A stretch of DNA of 64,000 bases, from the NCBI GenBank assembly GCA_958510825.1, contig OY294044.1, forward strand, positions 69,080,095-69,144,094, given 5' to 3'. The translations under genes and the position numbers were made by a program. Position 1 is the first letter of the stretch, and every line of letters begins with the position of its first letter. This stretch comes from Brachypterus glaber. Taxonomy: Eukaryota; Arthropoda; Insecta; Coleoptera; Kateretidae. The notes under the pieces were generated by a model, which did not search any database, was not told the DNA's origin, and saw only the letters and a list, made by a program, of their open reading frames with translations. Of this stretch, positions 20,291-30,702 are shown one piece after another.

Positions 20291-21642
20291 ATTTAAAGTT
20301 GGTTTTATTTAGTTTTTTTTTTATTTTTTTATTAAAATTTGCAAATTGTAACCCCTTAAAAACTGCCCTTAAGCTTAAGATTTTTTAAACTATTTTTCTC
20401 GTTATCAACGTTTTCAACATTATTTTAAGTTAATAATGAAATTTCTACAATTTTGTCTATCTATAAATTCAATTTGCCCCACTGTGTGTCGGTCACAGCC
20501 AGAATTGACCAGCATTGACCCGGTCACAGGGATCCTTCCAAAAAACAGACTTCTAAATTTTCTAATATACCGGGTGTCCGAAAAGTCTTAGTATGGGCTA
20601 ATATCTCTGGTTTAGTATAATTACAAAATCCAAATTTTCTAGGATCTGATAGGTACAAACAACCAACTTTTTTGCCCAATAATAATTTTACTACACCTTG
20701 TAAAGGTGACGCTAGGAAGTGCAACTTTGGAATCTTAAATACAACTCCATATCGAGTTATACCTCTTTTTAAAGATCTCAAAAAAGTGAATAAATTGGTG
20801 TAAATTCTATGTCAACTCGTTTTTAATTGACGAAAAATTCAAGCAAAAATGTTGAATAAACAGTTGTTATATTTTTTGGCAGAGTTAAAACTGCAACTTC
20901 AGTTGCATTTTTTGAACTCTGTGATGTTTAAAAAAATCTTTTTTGAACTTTAAGAAATATTTTATATTTATGTGGGGGCCCGCGTTGACTTTAAATGGAA
21001 CCCTTATTTTTTTACAAAGTTTTAATCGAGGAGTAAATCGCTGAGAAATCAGGTGTACAAATTAGAGGATATCTTGGAGGTAAGCTATAGAGGAAATCTC
21101 TTCTTTACCAAACGTGTAAAGGAAATCCAAGTTATATTGCAGAAAATCTCAGGGAAATCTTAAAGGATTATCTCCTAGAAGGAATTCAGTCGTATATTTT
21201 TTTTCAACGGTTTTAATTGATTATATGTATTTTTTTATTTTTTTTTTTTTTGAAAACTGAATTTTTCCTGTGAAAATCGGGCATACCAATTTTGTACCCG
21301 TTTTGACTCCCTGTGTCCGGTCCTGTGCACTTGTTAAAACTTTAATTAATATTTACGAGCATTATCGTTCTGCCGCCAGTAAATCTTCTTGTTCTGCATT
21401 TACCTATAAACTAAACAATTTTGTTAAACTAAATTAGTTTTTTTTAACTTAAAAATAGAATTTAATACATTAAATTATAATTTATTCTATACCATAAATG
21501 TTGTTAACAATATTGATTAGGTACTAAAAACAACCCGTGCATTAAAAAATTAAAAATCCGACAACCATGCGGATTCCATAGTCCGCATTAAAAGTCCAAA
21601 CTATCTCGAAATCGGAATTTTGATACTGATACTGAAACTGAA
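20291..21642. other. no gene; single-ended repeat near 20570
   Basis: ATACCGGGTGTCCGAAAAGT (20567 on) has the typical start of insect terminal-repeat elements (compare ATACCGGGTG at 42373 and 54888). I could not find its matching other end. The rest is AT-rich without genes. Confidence 0.4.
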
Positions 21643-22085
21643 ACTTGTTTAAACTATTTTTGTGTTAAATGGGAGAAGAGGGGGGAAAATCAGTATTTTC
21701 TAAAATGTCTAGTTAATTGCTAAGCAAGAATATGTTTAACCTAATCGAAATAGTACCAGTAAAAAAGTGTTTGCAAACCCTTTTATTTAGTTACATTTTA
21801 ATACAAAAGTATAGGTATAATAAAAACAAAAGTCAAGAACGTTAGTGTCAGTTAGTATTAACTTACTTTTTTATTTTTTTTTTATTTGCCTAATATACTG
21901 GGTTACGTTTGTGACATGTTTAAGAACCCAGCAATATTCTGCCATCATATGCGTTCTTGCCTTTAAGTGAATATAGAAAACAATCCTGACGTGGCCCGAA
22001 AAATTTGATAACAGATACGCCTCAAAATTCAAAATTTAAAAATCTTTGCCAGATTTTTTTTTCTGTTGTATCTTGTAATCGGACG
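21643..22085. repeat. dispersed repeat family, copy 2
   Basis: Direct-orientation relative of 12090-12545, with the same ordered blocks (GTGTTAAATG, TCAGTATTTTCT, GGGTTACGTTTGTG, CAGCAATATTCTGCCA, AATCCTGACGTGG, TTTTCTGTTGTA). Confidence 0.7.
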
Positions 22086-22177
22086 TCGGTTGTTTTCAAT
22101 GGGACATTTTGCTCCGCGCTACCATTTTCTGAAAACGTTATTTAAATGTTCTAGGTAAAAATCAACCCTAAAACTTT

Positions 22178-22300
22178 TAGTCTTTGTGAACAGATGGAAC
22201 TAATAGCAAAAACAAAAAAAAATCATAAAGTTCTAGTCTTTGTGAACAGATGGCCTTAATAGCAAAAACAAAAAGAACCATAAATGACAGTTTGCCTGTA
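22178..22300. repeat. tandem duplication of about 60 bp
   Basis: TAGTCTTTGTGAACAGATGG occurs at 22179 and 22237. Each is followed by a similar AATAGCAAAAACAAAAA tail. Two units only. Confidence 0.8.
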
Positions 22301-22888
22301 ATCTCAGTGAATCAATTTTAGTAGTGGACTTTTTATTATTATTACGTAATAGGTTTAACTGTATAATATAAAATTAAATTAGGGTTAAAATAAATAAGGT
22401 AAATATAAATAGTTTTTATCGAGGTTTTTATTGGTTTTATTGGCTATCCTGATTACTTCTTTTTTCTTAGGTTGGCTAAACCTTACCTACATATTTTTTT
22501 TTTTTTAAATAACTTTCAATATGTTTTCCTCACTTTTTCCTACAATTACCTAGGCTTGTAAAAAGCAGTCGGTTATTACCGAACAAAAAACGTAATGTAA
22601 TATTGACGATTGTCGTTTACTCTTAACTTGTCAATGAAAGCACGTTAAAAAAGTGGATGGAATGTGCGCGGATTTCTAAAGAAAAAACACCAGAGGATAG
22701 AAGAATATTTAAAAAAAAGTAGATGTAGTGTTTCTTATATGCCAGTATACTCTTGAAATGACGAGTAAACAAACCTCCCCTGAAAAAAAACTCTAGATAA
22801 AGCCGTTTTCAAAGATCTTCTGTAGCTTGATCTTGTAAGCTGAAGATGGGTCAGCATTAGTAAAATACGAGCTAATCATGATAATGGT
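22301..22888. other. no gene recognised
   Basis: AT-rich, no notable frame or symmetry. Confidence 0.35.
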
Positions 22889-23220
22889 AATAGTTATTTA
22901 TGGTACTAGTGGGTAAAGTAAGATATTGCCCATCAGAAAATTAACCTGCGTCAGCCAAGCAGGTTAATTTTCGAGAGGGCAATATCGGTTTACCCATGAG
23001 TGCCATACAAGGTTTTATCCAATAAATAGCTTAGGAATTCACATTTTTATTAAAAATTTTAATGACATTTACAAGAAAATAATTTGACAAGTGACAGTTG
23101 AGTGGGTAAAATAAATAATTATCCACTCAATAAAGTAAAAGCCACGCGGGGGTTATTATTGAGTTTATCTATTTAAAATAAAGCTGGTAATTGTCTTATT
23201 ATCTGTATGTATTGGATAAA
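22889..23220 (+). mobile_element. AATAGTT-family stem-loop repeat, copy 2 (full)
   Basis: Starts AATAGTTATTTATGGTACTA, ends TGTATTGGATAAA. The 5' half forms a long hairpin: TAGTTATTTAT..GGGTAAA..GATATTGCCC pairs with GGGCAATATC..TTTACCC..ATAAATAGCT, around an inner stem ATTAACCTGC/GCAGGTTAAT. The 3' half (AATTTGACAAGTGACAGTTG..ATTATCCACTCAATAAAG) is unstructured. No frame. Helitron-like, SINE-like or foldback origin cannot be decided. Confidence 0.8.
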
Positions 23221-23223
23221 AGT

Positions 23224-24107
23224 TCTTTTTCCTACGACTTAGTTAGTAGTTAGTGCCTATTTTCCATCCGTTGCCAACGGTTGGGAAGTGACAGTCAGCT
23301 GATTTTACATATCTGCTGTCAGAAAATTAGTAAACGTCAAACACATAACCTCAAATTGAAAAACTAATTTTAAGAATATTTTGGACTTTTTTGGATGTTT
23401 AGGTAATAGTGCTTTTTTTCCTAGGCGCAGCCGAGCAACCACTTTCGTGCACTAAAAACTAGGTTCGCATACTTGGTGCGTAATATACTATTTTCACTAC
23501 CTAGTTAGTAGATAGTGCTCATTTTCCACCCGTTGCCATGAAAGCGGTTGGAAAGTAAAAATCATCTAATTTTATATATCTGCTTAAGTAGTGAGTTAAC
23601 GTCAAACATAACCTCAAATTGACAAATTAATTTTAAGACAATTTTTGCGTTTTTTTTTATATTTAGGTGTAAGGTCGTAGAAAAAATAGTATACGCACCT
23701 CGACGCCAACCATTTTCAGTGCTTTTTTTACTCGGCTATTCCTTATAAAAAAATAGGCACTCTCGTATACTGAAAACTATGTTTGCGTACTCGGTACCTA
23801 ATATACTAGTACAAAGTCTTCTATCATTAGCAAAGTATTTTATAGATATAGATATTTCTTTTTCCTACGACCTAGTTAGTAGTTAGTGCGTATTTCCCAT
23901 CCGTTGTCTATGAGTGATGATCAGCTGTCAGAAAATTAGTAAAAGTCAAACACATAACCTCAAATTGACAAACTAATTTTAAGATAATTTTTGCCTTTTT
24001 GTTTGTTTAGGTCGTAGGAAAAAGAGTATATGCACCTCGACGCAAACCATTTCAGTGCACATCGAGTGCACTAAAAACTAGGTTCGCGTACTCGGTGCGT
24101 AATATAC
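23224..24107. repeat. cluster of three head-to-tail CCTAC-GACCTAG repeats
   Basis: Units at about 23224-23491, 23492-23815 and 23871-24107. Each begins with (TTCC)TACGACYTAGTTAGTAG, contains CCATCCGTTG/CCACCCGTTG, AACATAACCTCAAATTG and TTTAAGA, and ends CTAGGTTCGCRTACT..GTGCGTAATATACTA. A diverged fourth relative is at 50150-50520. The cluster starts right where the AATAGTT repeat ends. Confidence 0.75.
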
Positions 24108-24171
24108 TATTCTATTTTTAATCTGGAAGGAAAAAGTAATTATTTTCATTACATCAAAAAAATAGTAATTA

Positions 24172-24262
24172 TTTACCAAGGTAGAGAAAATATTTGTTAT
24201 AGCCGAGTGTATTATATCCCGTACCATCTAGGGATATAAGAGTCTTCTCTACCGTGGTTTAT
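24172..24262. mobile_element. very small MITE
   Basis: TTTACCAAGGTAGAGAA and its near-complement TTCTCTACCGTGGTTTAT (24245-24262) enclose about 60 bp. Flanks are not diagnostic. Confidence 0.55.
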
Positions 24263-25583
24263 ATATTATTTTTTTCACTACTAGTACATTTATTCTTAAT
24301 ATTTAAACATTTTTATATAAATAATAAATTAAAATGTTTGTTAGACTTAATTAACCGCGAAAGATCAAGTAGCCTTTGAAATCGCCATTTTGGAAAACAA
24401 ATGAATAAATTAATTTATCCAACACCTACTCAGATTATTCACTTTTCATAACATCATTTAGTGATTCTTTATGTTTTACATAACTTATTTGCGGAAACCA
24501 TCAAAGCTGACGATTGGACCCGTCCCACCCCGTCTTGCCAATGAGCCGACTAGAGCCCTGTAACACTGTTGCCACTTGCTTTAGTCTAATAGAATATTTT
24601 TCATACTGTATACTCTTTTATCCGCAGAGCTACTAAGAGTATACAAAAATGGAAACCAAACGGTCCGATCCATAGATAGTTGAGCACTCTGTGTGAACGA
24701 CAGAAAGCCCAATAAATCTCCTTGATTGGTGCATAAAAAGGACATATAACCGTCAGCGGTACTATCGTACAGTACTGCTACTACGGGCGGTACCCTTATA
24801 GGGCAGCCAGATATGTGCCAGGTTGTCAAACTCTACAAATTCAAAAACACATTTCAAAAGATTAAAGATAGGCAACCAGAAGAAAACAACATAAAACAAT
24901 TAAAAAACTACAACATGAAGATTTTGTTATCGAAAGTATTTTTGTATCAAAAGCACGAATATGATGCTTGCTAAAAACGCCCAGAACGCCCCAGTAAACG
25001 TACGTTCCTCGTAGAAATATTCGCAGCCCTAAACAAGGCCACCTAGATTTACCTTATTTCAGTGCGAAGGGCGTACTTTTTCTGAAGAAAACTGTACAAC
25101 GATTGTTCATGCCATGTTGGCGACTTTTCATGAAATAATGGAAAATTGTTGGATAGTTTTGTCCATGAAATAACTCTCTCGTTTCTTGAAACGTTTTCAT
25201 AACAAAAGTTTTTTCTTACTTAAAAGTATATATTCGATGAATATATTTTCCGTTTTTGCATAGAACGTTTTATTTCTGCAGCGAGTCACTTTTACGTCGA
25301 GTGTTGAAGTACTGCTTTTTAAGTACTACTTTATTGGAACGATATAAGCCGATAAGTACTTCTAACCGCGTAACTAATGGAAATTCGCCCAGGAATATTT
25401 ATTTTATAAACTCGCACACATAATAATAATAATAATAGTAATAACAGTAACTGTAAAGCTGCTGATTTGCAAGGTGATTCTGAATAGTCGATAAAATTAC
25501 CACAATTTAGATACAACATACGAGATACTTATATTCATGATTTTGCATGGTTGTTCTGCGTATCTATAACACTGCTCTACAAA
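24263..25583. other. no gene recognised
   Basis: The minus-strand frame 24829-24581 (82 codons) has no recognisable domain and no splice context. An (AAT)n microsatellite lies at 25422-25443. Otherwise AT-rich filler. Confidence 0.4.
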
Positions 25584-25914
25584 AATAGTTATTTATGGTA
25601 CTAGTGCGTAAAGTAAGATATTGCCCATGAAAAAATTAACCTGCCATAGCCAAGCAGGTTAATTTTCGAGAGGGCAATATCGGTTTATCCATGAGCGCCA
25701 TACAAGGTTTTATCCAATAAATAGCTTAGGAATTAATATTTTTATTAAAAATTTTAATGACATTTACAAGAAAATAATTTGACAAGTGACAGTTGAGTGG
25801 GTAAAATAAATAATTATCCACTCAATAAAGTAAAAGCGGGGGTTATTATTGAGTATTATTGAGTTTATCTATTTAAAATGAAGCTGGTAATTGTCTTATT
25901 ATGTATTGGATAAA
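25584..25914 (+). mobile_element. AATAGTT-family stem-loop repeat, copy 3
   Basis: Same start and end as copy 2 and the same hairpin. It differs by GTGCGTAAAG for GTGGGTAAAG, loss of part of the loop, and a short local duplication TTATTGAGTATTATTGAG near 25849-25866. Confidence 0.8.
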
Positions 25915-26018
25915 AGATTTTTTTTTTATTAGCCGGGACCTTTTAGTTGCATCTGTCTCTCTTTGATATTTGATGTTACCAAAAAGATTAAAAATTAAAT
26001 AAAATTGCCACAGTTCTG

Positions 26019-26110
26019 TTTAACCTTTTCGGGATGGGAAACAACTGGCAGCAGATTTACTTTGTCGAATCTGTACTTTTTTAATAAAAATGATGGTGTT
26101 AGCACTTAAA
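26019..26110. mobile_element. piggyBac-like MITE fragment beside Smg6
   Basis: TTTAACCTTTTCGGGATGGG then GGCAGCAGATTTAC and GATGGTGTTAGCACT match the left half of 17098-17330. The right terminal repeat is absent. It ends about 35 bases before the Smg6 exon at 26145, so it occupies much of the branch-site and polypyrimidine neighbourhood of that intron end. Confidence 0.65.
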
Positions 26111-26144
26111 AAACAGTTTTTAAATTAAATTTTCCTTGTTTCAG

Positions 26145-26292
26145 AAAATTCTCAGCCAGTCAGTGGTCAGCGTACACATAGAGGTGCGACCCAAGTACCT
26201 AGTGCCGGACACAAATTGTTTTGTGGACCATCTGGAAGGCATCGAAACGATAGCCTCCTTGCACAGTTACAGCATTATGGTGCCCATAGTTG
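26145..26292 (+). CDS. Smg6: Smg6 (EST1A) PIN domain, exon with first catalytic Asp
   Basis: Part of the endoribonuclease that cuts mRNA near premature stop codons in nonsense-mediated decay. The acceptor is TTTCCTTGTTTCAG (ending 26144) and the donor GTAAGT starts at 26293. The exon is 148 bases, enters in phase 0 and leaves one base (G) for the next codon. The peptide includes EVRPKYLVPDTNCFVDHL, matching the SMG6 start of the PIN fold. Its VPDTN Asp is the first metal-binding residue. Then ETIA and a MVPIV strand follow. The upstream exons (14-3-3/TPR-like region) should lie 5' but I recognised none in the first 26 kb; only the C-terminal nuclease is secure. Confidence 0.93.
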
Positions 26293-26460
26293 GTAAGTGT
26301 ATATTTTCAACCTATAAATTAAAATAAAGTAAAAATTAAACGTGCACCAAATTGTAAGAAAATGTGATAAAATTGTCTTCTGTTAAAAGTTATTATAGTT
26401 TTAATTCTTATTGACTGTTATTAATGAAGGACAAATTCCGTATACTTGGAAAAATTCAGA

Positions 26461-26464
<4 letters not shown>

Positions 26465-26501
<37 letters not shown>

Positions 26502-26502
26502 C
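26465..26502. repeat. (TTTA)n microsatellite
   Basis: About nine uninterrupted tetranucleotide units. It sits just upstream of the RTE relic. Confidence 0.9.
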
Positions 26503-26599
26503 CACTATTTACAGGATAGCCCAATTACAAATAGGGAATAAAAAAGAATATAAAAATATTACTTAAAAATACATACTAGAAAAAAGACGAAAAGAAAAA

Positions 26600-26930
26600 C
26601 TTAGAGAATTATCGCCAGAGAATTATCGCCCAATAAGTCTATGTATAAAATCCTAACCAAAATAATTACAAATAGACTAACTGGCTTGGTATTTACCAAC
26701 CTCCTTAGCAAGCAGGTTTTAGGAAAGGTTACAGTACAATAGACCACCTCCAGAGTCTCTGGCATCTAATTAAAAAGGCTACAGAATATAATATACCACT
26801 TGACTTAGTTTTTATAGACTATAAAGCCTTAGATTCTGTAGAAATATGGGCTATATTACAAGCACTGCAGAATGCCGGTATACCAAACTTTTGAAGTTTA
26901 TCTATGAAAGAGATGGCTGAACACTAAAGG
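26600..26930 (+). pseudogene. RTE-type reverse transcriptase fragment
   Basis: Translating across several frame breaks gives ENYRPISLC, then QAGFRKGYSTIDHLQ, LIKKATEYN, LVFIDYKAL and AILQALQNAGI. These are the ordered motifs of RTE-clade non-LTR reverse transcriptases, including the first catalytic Asp (FIDY). The block ENYR is duplicated by a short local repeat at 26605-26632. The YADD region is absent, so this is a short, dead, internally truncated relic in the same orientation as Smg6. Confidence 0.8.
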
Positions 26931-27365
26931 TTATTTTCTTTTCAATTTTCTTTGTATATGTCCTTTTTTTATTAGCATCCATATTTAATTTTAATAAGAC
27001 CTAAGGTGTACATTGTTTATTATGACGCTTTTAAAAAGTACAAATGAATGTATAAAATGTTTATGAAATGCTTTTTATTGCCAAAACCATTATTTTCCGC
27101 CATATTTAGACCCTATGATGAACCATTAAAGCTTTTAATACTGTTGTATGAATCTACGTCTGTGTGTAATAAAAGTCTGAACCCCGAAATTTAATAAATT
27201 TTGTTAATTTGCCATTATCTTACTACTCTTCGCAGCCTTTATCTAGAAGAGTATTTATTATGCGTTATTATAATAGATATTTACGATACAAGTGAATTAT
27301 CATCATTAAGATACGCGTGTGGAAGTTGTGACCACACAAATATATTAATGGGGTTAACTCACGTG
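26931..27365. other. intronic, nothing recognised
   Basis: AT-rich. The 75-codon frame at 27201-27428 has no domain signature or splice borders. Confidence 0.4.
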
Positions 27366-28337
27366 TATTTTATCTACGCCCGTTGGGAAGTTCAGAAGCC
27401 CAGGCTTTTGACACCCCCAGCACCTTAATTTTAGTTCAGAACTGGGATATCAGGTATGAAATGGAATCTTTGGAGTATCAAAAATGAATTGGTAAAGGTT
27501 TGTACCGAAAAAATTTTGTTTTCAGAAAGTTATTAACGAAAATACCATATGCTGTACCCTTTCATAGCTGTTTAAGAAGAGCCGAGACATAATAATGCTT
27601 ATGTAGCTTAGGCCCTTATTGTTTATCGAAACGGGACTTGTGATACATCAATCTTTTGGTAAGGTTGCGTAGATTCAATTTGTGGTCTTAAATCTCGCCT
27701 AAAGCCTAATTTCAGAGTAGCATTTGTAGTCAACCCCAGATATCAGTACGAGACTTCTCGCGTTTTTTCCCGTCTGTTTTTCACACTTGCGGGGAATAAA
27801 AAGGACTTGTTCCGGGAAATTTTAGAACGCACATTCAATTCGATAGTCAAAACAGAAATTTTGTGCAAAAATCACCCCGAAACTCGAAATTTTCGATTAG
27901 TTCTACCTATTTGAAAGTCAGGATATCGTTAGATGAAATCTTAGGAAATTAGATAATATAATATTTATTCATGTTACTATTCAAAATACAAGTATTTACA
28001 ATTGTCGATAGGCTGACAATTTGCAAATTTCGTCGGGTGTATTCTGATAGGCCGAAATTTCTGAACTTAATTTTGGACAAATTTTAAACTTTGAAATTAT
28101 TTATCTCTTTTAATATGAATCCTAGGGATTTGGGACCGCGACGGGCGGATCGGAAATTTAAAATTCTAGGGTCCCAGAACCACCACTTTCAGACATTTCA
28201 TTTAAAATTTATTCACAATAAACAGGGACTCTTTTTTGAAATAGAGTGCTGTAATGAAAATGCGTGAGTTAAGAAGCTCTTAACTCACGCAAAATCCGTG
28301 AGTTATGAGCTTTCTAACTCACGGGCGTAGATAAAAC
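27366..28337. mobile_element. possible inverted-repeat element
   Basis: TTTTATCTACGCCCGT (27367-27382) is the exact complement of ACGGGCGTAGATAAAA (28321-28336), and CTCACG lies next to both. The interior has no long frame. With only 16 bp of terminal symmetry this is a modest case. Confidence 0.45.
28262..28324. repeat. two adjacent perfect hairpins sharing GTGAGTTA
   Basis: GCGTGAGTTAAGA-AGC-complement (28262-28290, 13 bp stem) is followed five bases later by CCGTGAGTTA and complement (28296-28324, 10 bp stem). The arms share the same core, so the second may derive from the first. Confidence 0.8.
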
Positions 28338-28578
28338 TATTTATTTTATAGTAGCTTTGTTAGGAAATAGTAAATGAGTACCTAAAAAACCTAAAAAAGC
28401 AGAAAACTAACGATCATATAAAAATTGTGGATGAAAATATTAGGCAAAGAAAAGCAAAATCAAACATAAATGTACGGTTGCCAAACTTAAACAATAGGGA
28501 ATACATAGGAAAGAAATACAGTCCTTTGAAATTTGGTGCTATAGATGCATGTTAAAGATATATTTTTTTTACATAACA

Positions 28579-28846
28579 TGTTTGTTTAACCTCGTCCTAT
28601 GCTACTTAATTAAAGTCCCTAAGTCAGGGACTTGTGTGGGCTAGTAGTAGAGGGAACGAACCACCGACTTATACTGACTTTCAGACTAGATTTTATAGGG
28701 AGCGTCCGCTTCACTTATCGCCTTCGCCAAATTTCAATTATTAATTAACTGAAGAAGGCAAATCGGCGCCAGTGAGAATCGAACTCACGCTAGCTTGCCT
28801 AGTTGGCTTATCATGAAGACACGCTAGCTAACTGTTGCCCTCCCAT
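28579..28846 (-). mobile_element. tRNA-derived SINE, copy C
   Basis: Minus-strand copy with tRNA-like head (GGGAGG.. at 28846 inward, GAGTTCGATTCTC), family body with TTTGGCGAAGGCGATAAG and GGTGGTTCG TTCCCTCTA, and end near GAGGTTAAACAAACA. It carries small changes such as an extra GAAC within the CCCTCTACTACTA part. It lies in the Smg6 intron, antisense. Confidence 0.85.
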
Positions 28847-29129
28847 CCAAAATGGTCAGATAGTTACAAATGGGAACGTATTGGAGAAAATCGGGAAAAG
28901 CCTGTCTTTTGGAAAGGGCTAGTTAGGAGAGGGGACCAAACGGTGGGTCACAGACTAAGACCTGAGAGCTTACTTAAAGAATTTCTGGAAAGCGAGCTGG
29001 AAATAAGAATGCGGGTTGGCAGGCCCTGATGCGAAATATAAACTAGATAAAAAGTTGCAAGCACCCTGTCAAAACATCGGCACTATTGTACACTAGAGCC
29101 ATCTAGTTTGCAAATTTCAAACTAGGTGT
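28847..29129 (+). other. short less AT-rich segment, coding status unknown
   Basis: A frame 28835-29029 (64 codons, rich in Glu/Arg/Trp) begins inside the SINE head and continues beyond it. It resembles no family I know. It could be a fragment of an unrecognised transposon protein. Confidence 0.25.
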
Positions 29130-29860
29130 TTTGTTTGATTTTAAATTCTGTATCTTTAAAACATTATATTTTAGTAAAAAACTGTATATAACATTTTTTA
29201 TAGGGCTTAAAAAGAGCTTTTATTTAAAATATAATTTTTTAAAATCGGGTTATAAATATATGAGATATGCTAAAAAAACCTTTCAATGCTTTAAACGCCA
29301 ATATCTCGAAAACAATGCGTTTTAGGAAAACGTTGTTTATAACATTTTTTGACCAATTTAAAATTATCTTTTATATAAGTGCTAAATGAACCAAATACAA
29401 TAATAATTGCCTTAATTATAAACAAAAAACGCTAAAAATAGGAGTTTTACCCTATTTCTACCCCTTACCCCCAATCGTTTACCCCCAAAATCTAATCAGC
29501 TCTTCGGAATACGATAAGAAACAATATGCAAAAAACCGCAAGTCGATATCTCATGTAGAAATGGAGTTAGAGAGTTTACACCCAGACAGACAGACAGACA
29601 GACAGACAGACGGACGCAAAATTTTTTTTTACTGATTTCGACTCAGAATGGTCTAAAACGTCGAGAAATGTGAAAAAAAAACCTGGTCAAAGATTTCAAC
29701 TTTTCGGCAAAGATTTCAATACATCGGCATTCTTAGTAGCACTAAGTGCCGATGTAACAAATGACGTAGAGAAACATTCCAAGCCAGTCCGATCGAAAAT
29801 CGAACATTTTTTTGGTGCACCCTGCTGGGTATCCACTTCGAAGAGTATGCACTATGACAT
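29130..29860. repeat. dispersed repeat with (CAGA)n, copy 1
   Basis: 29335-29760 matches 59634-60045 in direct orientation. Shared blocks are AAAAAACGCTAAAAATAGG, TACCCCCAATCGTTTACCC, ATAAGAAACAATAT, the run of CAGA units followed by CGGACG, GATTTCGA, GGTCTAAAACGTCGAGAAAT, and AAGATTTCAATA..ATCGGCA. It contains no intact frame. The 64-codon frame at 29670 lies in it. Confidence 0.75.
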
Positions 29861-30569
29861 TTAAAGCACTGTATTTTCACAAATTTCCAAGGAAATTGTC
29901 TCGTTTCTTGCTCGCTTTGCGTTTAATTACATGAAATGCTGGAAACCTTTGACAATTAACAGCTAGTAATTTCCACAATTCTACATTTTATCAGTTTTAT
30001 AAGGCAGTTTTACCGTACAACGAAATAATTTTAGGGCTGTAAAATTTTTTATTCTCATAAAGTATTGTGATCGAAAAAATCTTTTTTTTTTGCCTAAACT
30101 ATGTAGTAGACGAGCAAATCGGTAAAATACAGAGTTGTAATTTAAAAAAAAAAGTACAGAATAAACCCCTCGGTTGAGGGGTTTAAGTTCATTAAGTTAA
30201 AAAAAATAGCATTAAAATGTAGAGGAAAGGAAGCAGTATGGGCTACCCATTTTATTTTTTCTTGTAAAAAAATAAATAAAAGTTTGGTTCCAATACCAAA
30301 CGTACCCAACGATAGCTATATTAATTAGTCACAACCTGTTATAAATTCATATTGATTAAAACAAATAATAAATTCATTATTTCGTAAATAGTGAGAAGGT
30401 GCACTTTCGTGTCGATTTGAAATTGGCCCCAAATATGGTCTGCCCCCAAAATTGTGTAATAAATATTAGATTTGAAATGGCAATCAATCTTATTGGTCGC
30501 AATAAGTTAAAAGTATCAAAGTTATATCTAAAATGAAATAATAAATCAAATAACTCCTAATATATAACG
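29861..30569. other. intronic, nothing recognised except a small hairpin
   Basis: AAACCCCTC-GGTT-GAGGGGTTT at 30163-30184 is a perfect 9 bp stem. In a eukaryotic intron it has no terminator meaning. The rest is AT-rich filler. Confidence 0.4.
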
Positions 30570-30702
30570 TGGTATTTTATTTTATTTTTAAAGCTTTGAA
30601 GGTACCCATCTCGTACTGCCTCATCGCTATTATAGCGCGTTCCATATCGCCCTCGTTCCATTTTCTTCTATTCTTGGCTGTTGCTGATCTTTTCTTGACA
30701 TC
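30570..30702 (-). pseudogene. pogo/pipsqueak-type HTH domain fragment
   Basis: Read on the minus strand from 30702: DVKKRSATAKNRRKWNEGD then MERAIIAMRQYEMGTFKA. The pattern (basic N-terminus, KW-x4-M-x2-AI-x2-M-x-GTFKA) is the first part of the psq-type helix-turn-helix found at the N-terminus of pogo/Tigger-like transposases and BTB-psq proteins. The second half (GVPRTTL-like) is missing after the Ala-Leu-Lys, and no downstream transposase part is visible. It most likely is a transposase remnant, antisense to Smg6. Confidence 0.6.

Noticed and set aside
24581..24829. 82-codon minus-strand protein
   Set aside because: Less AT-biased than its surroundings but no recognisable motif or splice signals.
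29580..29612. CRISPR-like or regularly spaced array at the CAGA runs (also 59880-59910)
   Set aside because: Simple tetranucleotide microsatellite inside a dispersed repeat, with no spacers.
30163..30184. rho-independent terminator-like hairpin
   Set aside because: Perfect stem but the context is a eukaryotic intron; no functional meaning assigned.
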